Source: Candidatus Aminicenantota bacterium (GTDB taxonomy: Bacteria; Acidobacteriota; Aminicenantia; UBA2199). From it: a stretch of 19,755 bases of DNA. The notes below the pieces were generated by a model. That model did not search any database and was not told the origin of the DNA. It saw only the letters and a program-made list of their open reading frames with translations. The translations under genes were made by a program, and so were the position numbers. The stretch spans positions 199,119 to 218,873 of the forward strand of contig CP070627.1 of NCBI GenBank assembly GCA_020355945.1, written 5' to 3'. Shown in pieces: positions 7,474 through 14,834 of the stretch (the stretch's first letter is position 1; each line of letters opens with the position of its first letter).

Positions 7474-7525
7474 TAATAATTGTCAATGTTTTAACCGTGA
7501 GGCACCCTGCGGCGCGGGGACCCTA

Positions 7526-8005
7526 TTAGTGTAGAAGAAACCCGGTTAGATAGCCGGATAGGGCGACCAGGGCGTTTCTCCAGGCGTCCAGGTAGTAAAA
7601 ATGACTGCCCATGGATAAATTAGAAGAAATTTCCGTCAATACCGCGACAGCGGCCAATAATAGAAAAGCGAGAGGGGACCTGGATTTTTTCCCTTCCGCT
7701 GCCAGCAAAATTCCCAGGATAAACATTTCCAGGACACTTAACTGGAACAAAAATACCGGTCGGGAAAGCAATAGAAAAAAAACCAATCCCATAGTGAGCA
7801 ATAGAATAGCGATTTCCAGGTTATTTATTTTGGGACGTTTTTTTAAGAAAATCACCAGGTAAAAGACCAGGAACAATACATAGATAAAAAAAAGAGCAAA
7901 ATTCCTGCTGCTTATACCAATGAGCCATTTTTCCACTTGAAAATGGAAGAAATTAATAATCACTAGAAAAATTGCATAAATAATGGAAAACTTATAGGTT
8001 TTCAA
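7526..8005 (-). CDS. small multi-pass membrane protein of unknown function
   Basis: A 159-residue, strongly hydrophobic protein with about five predicted helices: 7-25, 34-54, 64-82, 85-101 and 110-125. A final hydrophobic stretch (NALVALSGYLTGFLLH) follows a short polar loop (SMGSHFYYLDAWR). The size and the C-terminal DAWRNALVALSGYLTG are faintly VanZ-like, but I do not recognise the family and assign no function. The start codon is TTG at 8005, 6 nt after the recA stop, with no clear Shine-Dalgarno, so translation would depend on coupling to recA. It is the last gene of the yggS-recA operon. Confidence 0.7.
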   Translation of the reverse strand: MKTYKFSIIYAIFLVIINFFHFQVEKWLIGISSRNFALFFIYVLFLVFYLVIFLKKRPKINNLEIAILLLTMGLVFFLLLSRPVFLFQLSVLEMFILGILLAAEGKKSRSPLAFLLLAAVAVLTEISSNLSMGSHFYYLDAWRNALVALSGYLTGFLLH

Positions 8006-8011
8006 GGGCGT

Positions 8012-9046
8012 TTATTTTATTTTTTCTTCTTTTTCCTCTTTTCCTTTGGGTGTTGTTAGCCCGAGCTTTTCCAGGATTTTGCAGCGGATGTCTTCGTATA
8101 GTGAGGGGTTATCTTCCAGTAATTTGGTGACAACGGTTTTCCCCTGGCCCAGTTTTTCTTCTCCATAGGAGTACCAGGAACCGGTTTTGGAGATAATACC
8201 GTGTTGGGCAGCCAGGTCGATGATATCTCCTTCTTTTGAGATGCCCTGGCCGAATAAGAGGTCTACTTCAGTGGCTTTAAAGGGTGGTGACACTTTGTTT
8301 TTTACGATTTTAATCCGGGTCCGGCCGCCGACGATATCGGTTCCGCTTTTTAGGGTTAGAATTTTTCGCACTTCTATTCGTAAAGAGCTGTAGAATTTTA
8401 GGGCTTTTCCACCGGTGGTGGTTTCCGGGCTGCCCATAAACATGCCGATTTTTTCTCTCATCTGGTTGAGAAATATAAAAACGGTTTTGGAACGGGAGAC
8501 GATAGCGGTGAGTTTTCGCAGTGCCTGGCTCATGAGTCGGGCCTGGAGTCCCATATGGCTGTCCCCCATTTCCCCTTCCAGTTCGGCCTTAGGGACCAGA
8601 GCGGCCACGCTGTCAATGACAATGATATCCACACCGCCGGAACGTACCAGTATTTCGGCAATTTCCAGGGCCTGTTCACCGTAATCCGGCTGGGCGATGT
8701 AGAGTTCATCGATGTTTACCCCTAGTTTCTGGGCGTAGGTGGGGTCCAGGGCATGTTCGGCATCGATAAATGCAGCCTGACCACCGGCTTTCTGCGCCTC
8801 GGCAATGACATGAAGAGCAAGTGTGGTTTTACCCGATGCTTCCGGACCATATATCTCAACCACTCTTCCCCGGGGTAAGCCTCCGACTCCGGTAATAATA
8901 TCCAAAGACAAGCAGCCGGTAGAAATCACAGGCACTTCCACCCTGGTTCCGCTGCCCAACTGCATGATCGCCCCCTTGCCAAACTGCTTCTCAATTTGCG
9001 ACACCGCATTTTTTATAGCTGTTTCTTTCTGGTTGGCTTCACTCAT
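8012..9046 (-). CDS. recA: recombinase RecA
   Basis: DNA strand-exchange ATPase and LexA co-protease; 344 residues, normal length. Walker A is GPEASGKT (67-74), with Ala where many RecA proteins have Ser. The L1/L2 region is present ([40 protein letters not shown]), as is KNKVSPPFK of the core. The C-terminal tail is short, Lys/Glu-rich ([13 protein letters not shown]) and less acidic than in E. coli. GGAGG lies 5 nt before ATG 9046. I see no evident LexA-type box directly upstream. Because divIVA ends only about 47 bp upstream, recA is probably cotranscribed with it, though I cannot exclude its own promoter. Placement after divIVA is a recognisable but not universal arrangement. Confidence 0.98.
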   Translation of the reverse strand: MSEANQKETAIKNAVSQIEKQFGKGAIMQLGSGTRVEVPVISTGCLSLDIITGVGGLPRGRVVEIYGPEASGKTTLALHVIAEAQKAGGQAAFIDAEHALDPTYAQKLGVNIDELYIAQPDYGEQALEIAEILVRSGGVDIIVIDSVAALVPKAELEGEMGDSHMGLQARLMSQALRKLTAIVSRSKTVFIFLNQMREKIGMFMGSPETTTGGKALKFYSSLRIEVRKILTLKSGTDIVGGRTRIKIVKNKVSPPFKATEVDLLFGQGISKEGDIIDLAAQHGIISKTGSWYSYGEEKLGQGKTVVTKLLEDNPSLYEDIRCKILEKLGLTTPKGKEEKEEKIK

Positions 9047-9093
9047 TTTTCCTCCATTCTCGATTACCTATTTTCCCCATTTTCGTGGACTTT

Positions 9094-9579
9094 TTATTTG
9101 GCTAAGTACTCTATTTTTTCAAAATCTTCATCTTCTTTGCGATAGGTTTCGATTAGTTCCTTCAATGATGTCAGCATATTGATGATATCATTTTCCATTT
9201 CGATGCGCTTAAATTTTAAATTTCGTATTTCTTCTTTTATTTCTCTTTGCCTGCTAATTGCATTATCAACAATAGATTCCGCTTTTATTTCCGCTTCTTT
9301 AATCACCAATTCGGCTTCTCTTTCCGAATTCAATTTTATTTCATGGGAGAATTTTTGGGCGGATATCAACGTATCTCTTAGTATATCTTCCCTCTTTTCA
9401 AACTTTGCCAGGTTTTCTTTGACTTTGTCAAATTCCTTTTTTAATTGTTCCCGCTGGAGAATTTCACTTTCCAACATTTCAGCAATTTGCATCAAAAAAT
9501 GGTTAACTTCCTCTTTGTCATAGCCTTTCATTTTTACTGAAAATTGTTGACCTAAAATGTCCTGAGGTGTAAGTTTCAT
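9094..9579 (-). CDS. divIVA: DivIVA-domain cell division/polarity protein
   Basis: A 161-residue protein with the DivIVA N-terminal signature: LTPQDILGQQFSVKMKGYD (3-21), then EEVNHFL (23-29). A long Glu/Lys-rich coiled coil (about 30-145) follows, with a short tail. DivIVA proteins bind curved membrane through this N-terminal domain, oligomerise via the coil and recruit division, chromosome or wall factors to poles and septa. Position directly after yggS and yggT (ylmE-ylmG-divIVA order) is the classical division-cluster context. The start at 9579 has a GGGGGAT site and follows yggT by 4 nt. Reading as GpsB is less likely because of the longer coil. Confidence 0.92.
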   Translation of the reverse strand: MKLTPQDILGQQFSVKMKGYDKEEVNHFLMQIAEMLESEILQREQLKKEFDKVKENLAKFEKREDILRDTLISAQKFSHEIKLNSEREAELVIKEAEIKAESIVDNAISRQREIKEEIRNLKFKRIEMENDIINMLTSLKELIETYRKEDEDFEKIEYLAK

Positions 9580-9583
9580 TTTA

Positions 9584-9898
9584 TTATCCCCCTAATTTTA
9601 ATTGATAAGAAAACTCCAAAAGAAGACGGGTGACAAGGTTGTCGATTAAATATAGGGCCAGGATGATGATGATGGGTGAGATATCGATGCTGCCAATGAC
9701 GGTAATATTAGAAGGTAAAATTCGATGCACCAACCGAAATACAGGGTCGGTCAATCGTCTCAGGATTTGAACGAAGGAATTGGGTGGAATGTTTCCCATC
9801 CATGATATCACTGCCCGGACAATAATGATCAGGATATAAATCCGGATGGCCGTATGGAAAACGTCGGCGAGTAACCTGAATAAGTTACTGGTAATCAC
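9584..9898 (-). CDS. yggT: YggT/YlmG family membrane protein
   Basis: A 104-residue integral membrane protein with two hydrophobic blocks (about 15-34 and 72-92). The family motif lies between them: RAVISWMGNIPPNSFVQIL (28-46), then LTDPVFRLVHRILP (48-61). YggT proteins are linked to division-site and nucleoid organisation and, in some species, osmotic tolerance; the mechanism is unclear. The start is GTG at 9898, overlapping the yggS stop by 4 nt (GTGA), a translational coupling site. It sits between yggS and divIVA as in ylm clusters. Confidence 0.93.
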   Translation of the reverse strand: MITSNLFRLLADVFHTAIRIYILIIIVRAVISWMGNIPPNSFVQILRRLTDPVFRLVHRILPSNITVIGSIDISPIIIILALYLIDNLVTRLLLEFSYQLKLGG

Positions 9899-10578
9899 TT
9901 CAGCCGTCTCCCAAACAATGCAGTGCCGATCCGGATAATTGTTGCCCCTTCTTCAACTGCTATTTCGTAATCTTCACTCATCCCCATGGAAAGGTGTCGG
10001 ATATCAAAGTTAGACAAATTCATGCTGTTAATTTCATCTTTTAATTCACGAATCTTTTTAAAATAAGGGCGCACCTCTTCCGGATCGTCACAAATGGGAG
10101 GGATGGACATCAGGCCGGTGATTTTCACCCGGTCCAATAAGGCAACGTAATTTAAGGCTTTTTTCAATCCGTCAACAGTGAAACCGGATTTATTTTTCTC
10201 TTCACCGATATTAATTTCAATAAAGACCTCAATCACATCGCTTACACGTTTATGAATATGCTCCAGGGATTTGACACCGTCCACCGATTGGATAAAATCA
10301 AAGCTTTTTAAAATGCGGTTGATTTTGTTTTTTTGCAGCTTCCCGATAAAGTGCCATTTGATGTCCAGGTCTCTTAAGTCTGCTTGATGAATATCGGCTT
10401 CCTGGGTTTTATTTTCTCCGATTAGCCGAACTCCGCACTGGTAAGCTTCTTTTATTTTTTCTGTGGGTTGACTTTTGGCCACTCCCATGATTTGCACTTC
10501 AGACGCACTTCGAGCAACTCTTTGGCAGCCTCTGCGAACGTTTCCCATAATTTTTTGATAATTATCTTTAATACTCAT
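9895..10578 (-). CDS. yggS: YggS/PROSC family pyridoxal-phosphate homeostasis protein
   Basis: A 227-residue PLP-binding TIM-barrel protein that buffers PLP and amino-acid metabolism; no catalytic activity is established for the family. The PLP-binding Lys is expected at K35 in MGVAKSQP (31-38). Other family motifs are RLIGENKTQEA, WHFIGKLQKNK (the usual middle residue is His or Pro), a GLMSIPP segment, LSMGMSEDYEIAVEEGATII and RIGTALFGRR at the end. Length is normal. ATG 10578 is preceded by AGGGATGTTGAA. It is the first gene of the yggS-yggT-divIVA-recA operon. Confidence 0.95.
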   Translation of the reverse strand: MSIKDNYQKIMGNVRRGCQRVARSASEVQIMGVAKSQPTEKIKEAYQCGVRLIGENKTQEADIHQADLRDLDIKWHFIGKLQKNKINRILKSFDFIQSVDGVKSLEHIHKRVSDVIEVFIEINIGEEKNKSGFTVDGLKKALNYVALLDRVKITGLMSIPPICDDPEEVRPYFKKIRELKDEINSMNLSNFDIRHLSMGMSEDYEIAVEEGATIIRIGTALFGRRLK

Positions 10579-10616
10579 TTCAACATCCCTTATTTAATTA
10601 ATATATTCATATAAGC

Positions 10617-10638
10617 ACACGTTATACACGTTATACAC
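10617..10638 (+). repeat. 9-bp tandem repeat ACACGTTAT
   Basis: Two full copies (10617-10625, 10626-10634) plus ACAC. It lies about 40 bp upstream of yggS, within its predicted leader. Function unknown. Confidence 0.7.
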
Positions 10639-10766
10639 CGTTTCAGGGTGGTTTAATCGGTAACTGGTCTCTGGTGTACGTCCCCACTCCTGATATACCC
10701 GGTCTCGGGTCGATATCATCTTCAATTGCATACTCTTTTTCATTTTCCAACTAAATCGCATCGTAT

Positions 10767-10795
10767 ATTATATAATATTTTGAAGAAAATTTCTA
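10767..10795 (-). promoter_or_regulatory. possible promoter of the yggS-recA operon
   Basis: On the minus strand, TATAAT (10767-10772) lies 17 bp after a poor -35, TAGAAA (10790-10795). The transcript would have a leader of about 180 nt. The -35 is weak, so this is tentative. Confidence 0.35.
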
Positions 10796-10846
10796 TTCCT
10801 TCGGCGTCTATTTGTGTAATTTTCTGCAAGAATTTTCGAAATCTAT

Positions 10847-10875
10847 TTGCAAATTGCTGCAATCTCTTGTAATAT
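10847..10875 (+). promoter_or_regulatory. sigma70-type promoter of the Yip1-like/rlmN/helicase operon
   Basis: TTGCAA (10847-10852), 17 bp, TAATAT (10870-10875). The predicted start is near 10882, about 53 nt before the ATG at 10935. An AGAGG-type ribosome binding site lies in the leader. Confidence 0.6.
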
Positions 10876-10934
10876 TTATTAATTTTAAGCGAAAATGACG
10901 CCGAAATTAAATGTAAGAGAAGAGGTTTGCTAAG

Positions 10935-11627
10935 ATGAATCAATTGAGCGGTTTTTTAAATGAAGTGGCTGGTATTATTAGAACCCCGGGCCATACCCTG
11001 GGACAGTTGATGGAAGGGAAAAAATGGGTGCCGGTTTTTTTACTGTTGGCGATTGCCATCGGGATATTTACCTATGTTTCGTATCCCCTGCAAATGGCCA
11101 GGCTGTCTGAGAACTCGCAATTGGCCGGGCAACTGTCAGATGAAGAATTGTCATATTTTATCAAACATTCTACGGTAACCCGGCTTATGGCCAGCGTACT
11201 GGCAATTTTTGGGTTAGTGGTGACTCTTATTTTTGATGCTTTTTTTGTATACTTGTTTTTTGGAATTGGCGGCTCAAAAGGGGAATATGGGAACTATTTT
11301 GCCCTTGTGGTCAATGCCTCTGTCATCGATACGTTTCTTCCCTCTGCACTGCGAACCGGCACTCTCCTGTTTAATATCGATCTAATCAGCTTTTCAAAAC
11401 CAGCACTTTTATTTTTTCCTTTTGATCCCGGGAATTTAATTTATTTGATTCTTTCTCGCCTGGACATTTTTGCTGTTTGGTACCTTGTCGCTATTGCCGC
11501 GGGCATTCACGTGTTTTCCAAAATGAGTTTTAAAAAGAGTATATTTATTTCAATCCTCTATTTTCTCTTTAAGTTGGTGGTGGGGGTGGCATTTTCTTAT
11601 TTATTCTTTAAAATTGCATATTTGTAG
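10935..11627 (+). CDS. Yip1-like integral membrane protein
   Basis: A 230-residue membrane protein with an amphipathic N-terminus (NEVAGIIRTPGHTLGQLMEGKKW), as in bacterial Yip1-domain proteins. About five helices follow (near 31-50, 84-110, 120-138, 165-190 and 200-228). A polar loop (SENSQLAGQLSDEELSYFI) lies between the first and second helices. The bacterial family has no defined biochemical role; eukaryotic Yip1 acts in vesicle traffic. A GAGG is 9 nt before ATG 10935. The gene is first after a good promoter and precedes rlmN by 37 bp, so the two are probably cotranscribed. Assignment by general pattern. Confidence 0.72.
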   Translation: MNQLSGFLNEVAGIIRTPGHTLGQLMEGKKWVPVFLLLAIAIGIFTYVSYPLQMARLSENSQLAGQLSDEELSYFIKHSTVTRLMASVLAIFGLVVTLIFDAFFVYLFFGIGGSKGEYGNYFALVVNASVIDTFLPSALRTGTLLFNIDLISFSKPALLFFPFDPGNLIYLILSRLDIFAVWYLVAIAAGIHVFSKMSFKKSIFISILYFLFKLVVGVAFSYLFFKIAYL

Positions 11628-11664
11628 AAGAGAGGAGGTGGGTTTTTAAAAACTACAGTGAACC

Positions 11665-12792
11665 ATGAAGTGGATTTATGATTTATCGTATAACCAATTA
11701 AAAAAAGAAATCACCGCCCTTAAGATGAAAGAATTTGCAGGAGACCAGGTTTTCCAATGGCTTTATGCGAAAAACGTACAGGATACGGACCGCTGGTGCA
11801 ATGTTAGCAAAGCCAATAAGAAAATACTGCTGGAACACTATGATATAGGATTAAACAAAATCCTGCGCCTGGACCAGGATCACGAGGGTACGAAAAAAAT
11901 CCTGGTGGAGTTAAGGGATAAACATCAAATCGAAGCGGTATTGATCGAAGAAAAAGACCATTACACCTTTTGTATTTCCACGCAGGTGGGTTGTCCGTTG
12001 GGGTGTAAATTTTGTGCCACCGGCCGGATGGGGTTTACACGAAACCTGGGTGCCGGCGAAATCATATCACAGGTGTTGATATTAAGAAAAGAATTGGAAC
12101 GACAGCACAATCAAAACAGTAAATACACCGGGAAAATAAATATCGTATTGATGGGAATGGGTGAGCCTCTTCTCAATTACAACCATCTCAAGAAAGCATT
12201 GGAAATAATTATTTCAGATAAGTGGATAGGTATCTCACCCCGTCATATCACCCTGTCCACCGCTGGAATCCTGGAAAAAATCCGGCGCTTTGAAAAGGAT
12301 TTTCCCGGGATAAAACTCGGTTTTTCATTAAATGCCCCGGGTTCCTATTTAAGGGAGCAGTTGATGCCTATTTCCCAGCAGGAAAGGTTAGATGATATAA
12401 TAGCGTATTTTAAAAGTACCGGGAAAAAGCGAAAACACCGGGTGACCTTTGAATATGTGTTGATGGAAGGGATAAACGATTCCCGGGCGGATGCCCAAAA
12501 GACTGCCGCATTGCTCAAGGGAATACCCTGCAAGATTAATTTGATCCCTTACAATGAGTGTGAAGGTATCGAGTTTAAAACCCCGGATAAATCCCGGGTA
12601 GATGAGTTTAGTGATTATTTGTATTCCAGGGGATATACTGTGATGGTGCGGTGGTCCAAAGGCAAAGAGATCAAATCCGCCTGCGGACAGTTGGCGGTGA
12701 ACAATGAGCAGAAGGCAGAATACAGAAGACAGAAGACGGAGATTAGAGGGAACAAGGGGGCTTGCCCCCTTGATACGACGGAAAACAGGTGA
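11665..12792 (+). CDS. rlmN: 23S rRNA/tRNA (adenine-C2) methyltransferase RlmN
   Basis: Radical SAM enzyme that methylates A2503 of 23S rRNA and A37 of certain tRNAs via a methyl-Cys intermediate. The [4Fe-4S] motif is CPLGCKFC (Cys110, 114, 117). Cys103 in TFCISTQVGC and Cys340 in SACGQLA match the two mechanistic cysteines. Also seen are the MGMGEPLLNY and HITLSTAG motifs and SLNAPG. The catalytic fold should end shortly after SACGQLA. The remaining ~30 residues (VNNEQKAEYRRQKTEIRGNK...) are encoded by intergenic-type repeat sequence. ATG 11665 has no good Shine-Dalgarno nearby; a strong AGGAGGTGGG is about 25 nt upstream, but no in-frame alternative start exists because a TGA lies two codons upstream. 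It is followed after 24 nt by the helicase. Confidence 0.95.
   Translation: MKWIYDLSYNQLKKEITALKMKEFAGDQVFQWLYAKNVQDTDRWCNVSKANKKILLEHYDIGLNKILRLDQDHEGTKKILVELRDKHQIEAVLIEEKDHYTFCISTQVGCPLGCKFCATGRMGFTRNLGAGEIISQVLILRKELERQHNQNSKYTGKINIVLMGMGEPLLNYNHLKKALEIIISDKWIGISPRHITLSTAGILEKIRRFEKDFPGIKLGFSLNAPGSYLREQLMPISQQERLDDIIAYFKSTGKKRKHRVTFEYVLMEGINDSRADAQKTAALLKGIPCKINLIPYNECEGIEFKTPDKSRVDEFSDYLYSRGYTVMVRWSKGKEIKSACGQLAVNNEQKAEYRRQKTEIRGNKGACPLDTTENR
12708..12772 (+). repeat. CAGAAGAC-type repeat and 8-bp-stem hairpin forming the rlmN 3' end
   Basis: AGCAGAAGGCAGAATACAG and ACAGAAGACAGAAGACGG are degenerate copies of a purine-rich unit. A perfect hairpin follows, with stem 12753-12760 and 12765-12772 (CAAGGGGG/CCCCCTTG) and loop CTTG. 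The hairpin is not followed by a T-run. Both elements look intergenic yet lie inside the rlmN frame. Confidence 0.75.
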
Positions 12793-12816
12793 CAGAAAAT
12801 AGAGGAGCGTAGCCAG

Positions 12817-14775
12817 ATGACAAATAATGGGAATAATTTTCAATTGGATGATTTTCAAAAAAAGGCCATTGCAGCAGTGCAAGACGAATATTCAGTACTT
12901 GTATCCGCCCCTACGGGTGCGGGAAAGACGTTAATCGCAGAGCACCTGGTCAAGAAGTGCATGATCGAGCGGAGAAGTGTTATCTATACAGCGCCGATTA
13001 AAGCCCTTTCCAATCAAAAATTTCGTGAATTCCAGGCGTTGTTTCCCGACCTGGTGGGTATTATTACCGGTGATGTCAATATCAGGCCTCATTCACCCCT
13101 GTTGATCATGACCACGGAAATCTTCAGGAATAAAATATTGGAAAGTGAGTCCAGTTTGGGCGATCATCACTGGATTATATTTGATGAGATTCATTACCTG
13201 GATAGTATTGAGAGGGGAACCGTTTGGGAGGAATGTCTTATCCTATTACCCGGGCACATGCGCTTTTTGGGGTTGTCTGCTACCATTCCCAATATCGAGC
13301 AATTTGCCAATTGGCTCAGGCAGATTCACCCCCACCCCATCAAAGTGATTAAAGAAGGCAGGCGGCCGGTGCCATTGCATTTTTTCTTTCAATGCAGCGG
13401 GCAAATATGCGATGAGCTTAAAGAAGTGAAAGCCCATGCATACGGGCGGCGAAAACAGCACCGTTTCAAAGGGAATCAACTCCTGGATATGGGGGCCCGG
13501 GGGAACAGGCCTTTTGACCTGGTTTATCATTTGAAAGAGGAAGATCGACTGCCCTGTATTTATTTTTCTTTTGGTCGCAAACGGTGCGAAACCCTGGCCG
13601 GGGAGGCGGCAAAACTGGATTACTTGAACCAGGAAGAACGTTGCCAAATATTGCAAATGTACGACGATTTCTGCAGGAGATACGACATTTGCGGTGAAGA
13701 ACGCACTGAAAACCTCAGGACTTTGGTGAAAAAAGGGGTTGCTTATCATCACGCCGGTATTCATCCGATGTTAAAGGAGATTTTGGAGCGGCTGTTTACC
13801 CGGAAACTGGTTAAAATTATTTTTACCACGGAGACGTTTGCTTTAGGCGTTAATATGCCAGCACGCACGGTGGTATTGGATGAAGTGAAAAAGAAATACG
13901 GGCGGTTTTATCGGGCATTAAAGGTGCGGGATTTTTCCCAGATGGCCGGACGTTCCGGTCGGCGCGGTATTGACAAAGAAGGATTTGTTTACAGCCGCGT
14001 GAACCCCAAAGCTGTCTCCTTTCAAGAATTGCAATCCATCTTCAACGGTGAACCCGAGGTTATTCGCAGCCGATTCAATACCTCTTATGCCACGATTCTT
14101 AACCTTTACGAGACTTATGGGGAAGAGTTGTTACAAATTCATTCTCTTTCCTTTTTTTATTTCCAGGAAAAGGCGGCTGCCAGTTCACGGCAGTTGGAAC
14201 AGATGAAAGCCCGCTTAACTATTTTGAAACAATTGGGATATATTCATGACTATCAATTAACGGAAAAGGGACATTTTGCCAAAAAGATTCATGGCAATGA
14301 ACTGCCTTTGGCTGAACTTTTCGGTTATGGTGTTTTGGAGGATTTGACTCTTAACCAGATCGGGGCTTTAGCGTTGGCTGCGGTGTATGCGCCTCGGCTT
14401 AAAATAAAAAAACCAAAATACCCGGGGGAGATTAAAACATTGGAATCCATTACCTCTGAAGTGGTTAGGGGTATTCACCGCTTTGAAAAGAAGATGCGAT
14501 TAAGTTATTTGAGTAAGCCTTTTTTTTATGATCTCTCTGTTTCGTTATTGGATTGGATGAAGAATCAGTCGTTTCAAACGATTATTGAGCGATTGCGGAT
14601 TGATGAGGGTGAGGTGATTCGTTATTATCGCATGAGTATCCAGGTGCTGCGGGAAATCCTGGAAACACCGGCTGATGAGAAGTTGAAGCAAAAAATTCGC
14701 AAGGCAGTTGAGCTCATCAATCGTGGGGTAATCGATGCGGAAGAGCAGTTGAAGAGAACAGCAGAGATGGTTTGA
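12817..14775 (+). CDS. Ski2-like DExH-box helicase
   Basis: A 652-residue superfamily 2 helicase of Ski2/Mtr4/HelY type, probably acting on RNA. Motif I is SAPTGAGKT (30-38), Ia TAPIKALSNQKFREF (58-72), Ib TTEIFRNK, II DEIHYL (123-128), III LSATIPN (153-159), IV CIYFSFGRKRCE, V FTTETFALGVNMPAR (336-350) and VI QMAGRSGRRGID (375-386). VAYHHAGIHPMLKE (308-321) is the family-typical segment before motif V. A helical C-terminal part follows (to 652); the large inserted domains of eukaryotic Mtr4 and actinobacterial HelY are absent or short. GAGGAG is about 11 nt before ATG 12817. Likely cotranscribed with rlmN, hinting at a role in rRNA processing or RNA turnover; that is inference. Confidence 0.92.
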   Translation: MTNNGNNFQLDDFQKKAIAAVQDEYSVLVSAPTGAGKTLIAEHLVKKCMIERRSVIYTAPIKALSNQKFREFQALFPDLVGIITGDVNIRPHSPLLIMTTEIFRNKILESESSLGDHHWIIFDEIHYLDSIERGTVWEECLILLPGHMRFLGLSATIPNIEQFANWLRQIHPHPIKVIKEGRRPVPLHFFFQCSGQICDELKEVKAHAYGRRKQHRFKGNQLLDMGARGNRPFDLVYHLKEEDRLPCIYFSFGRKRCETLAGEAAKLDYLNQEERCQILQMYDDFCRRYDICGEERTENLRTLVKKGVAYHHAGIHPMLKEILERLFTRKLVKIIFTTETFALGVNMPARTVVLDEVKKKYGRFYRALKVRDFSQMAGRSGRRGIDKEGFVYSRVNPKAVSFQELQSIFNGEPEVIRSRFNTSYATILNLYETYGEELLQIHSLSFFYFQEKAAASSRQLEQMKARLTILKQLGYIHDYQLTEKGHFAKKIHGNELPLAELFGYGVLEDLTLNQIGALALAAVYAPRLKIKKPKYPGEIKTLESITSEVVRGIHRFEKKMRLSYLSKPFFYDLSVSLLDWMKNQSFQTIIERLRIDEGEVIRYYRMSIQVLREILETPADEKLKQKIRKAVELINRGVIDAEEQLKRTAEMV

Positions 14776-14793
14776 TAAAATTTTGTTAAATTA

Positions 14794-14822
14794 TTGACAA
14801 AACCTAATATCTATTATATCAT
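14794..14822 (+). promoter_or_regulatory. strong sigma70-type promoter of the ispH-rpsA-aspS operon
   Basis: Consensus TTGACA (14794-14799), 17 bp, TATCAT (14817-14822). The expected start is near 14829, leaving a leader of only about 6 nt before the ispH ATG at 14835, and no Shine-Dalgarno is seen there. Confidence 0.7.
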
Positions 14823-14834
14823 ATGCCTTAATAC

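Larger units (their letters stand above)
7151..7525. other. 375-bp intergenic region rich in repeats
   Basis: No convincing gene. It holds the right 64-bp repeat (7225-7288), a stretch (about 7320-7390) with AAAAAGTTTTTGCGGAGG and a later CTAAAAAGCTCTTCCG that is partly complementary to it, and the TTGACAATT inverted repeat (7392-7473). A 68-codon frame across it is built from repeat sequence and is not believed. Confidence 0.7.
10579..10934. other. 356-bp divergent intergenic region
   Basis: Separates yggS (minus) from the Yip1-like gene (plus). It holds the two predicted divergent promoters and a tandem repeat of ACACGTTAT, 2.4 copies at 10617-10638. The AT-rich stretch at 10760-10800 is the most promoter-like part. 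No gene is supported; a 67-codon minus frame here overlaps both promoters and is rejected. Confidence 0.6.

Noticed and set aside
7392..7487. A small CRISPR array from the repeated TTGACAATT units
   Set aside because: Units are 9-10 bp, arranged as inverted arms, with no regular spacers and no cas genes in the window.
10740..10943. 67-codon minus-strand ORF in the divergent region
   Set aside because: It overlaps both predicted promoters and the Yip1-like start, and shows no family pattern.
12753..12772. Rho-independent terminator after rlmN
   Set aside because: The stem is perfect but there is no T-run, it lies inside the rlmN frame, and the helicase gene follows with its own ribosome binding site 24 nt after the stop.
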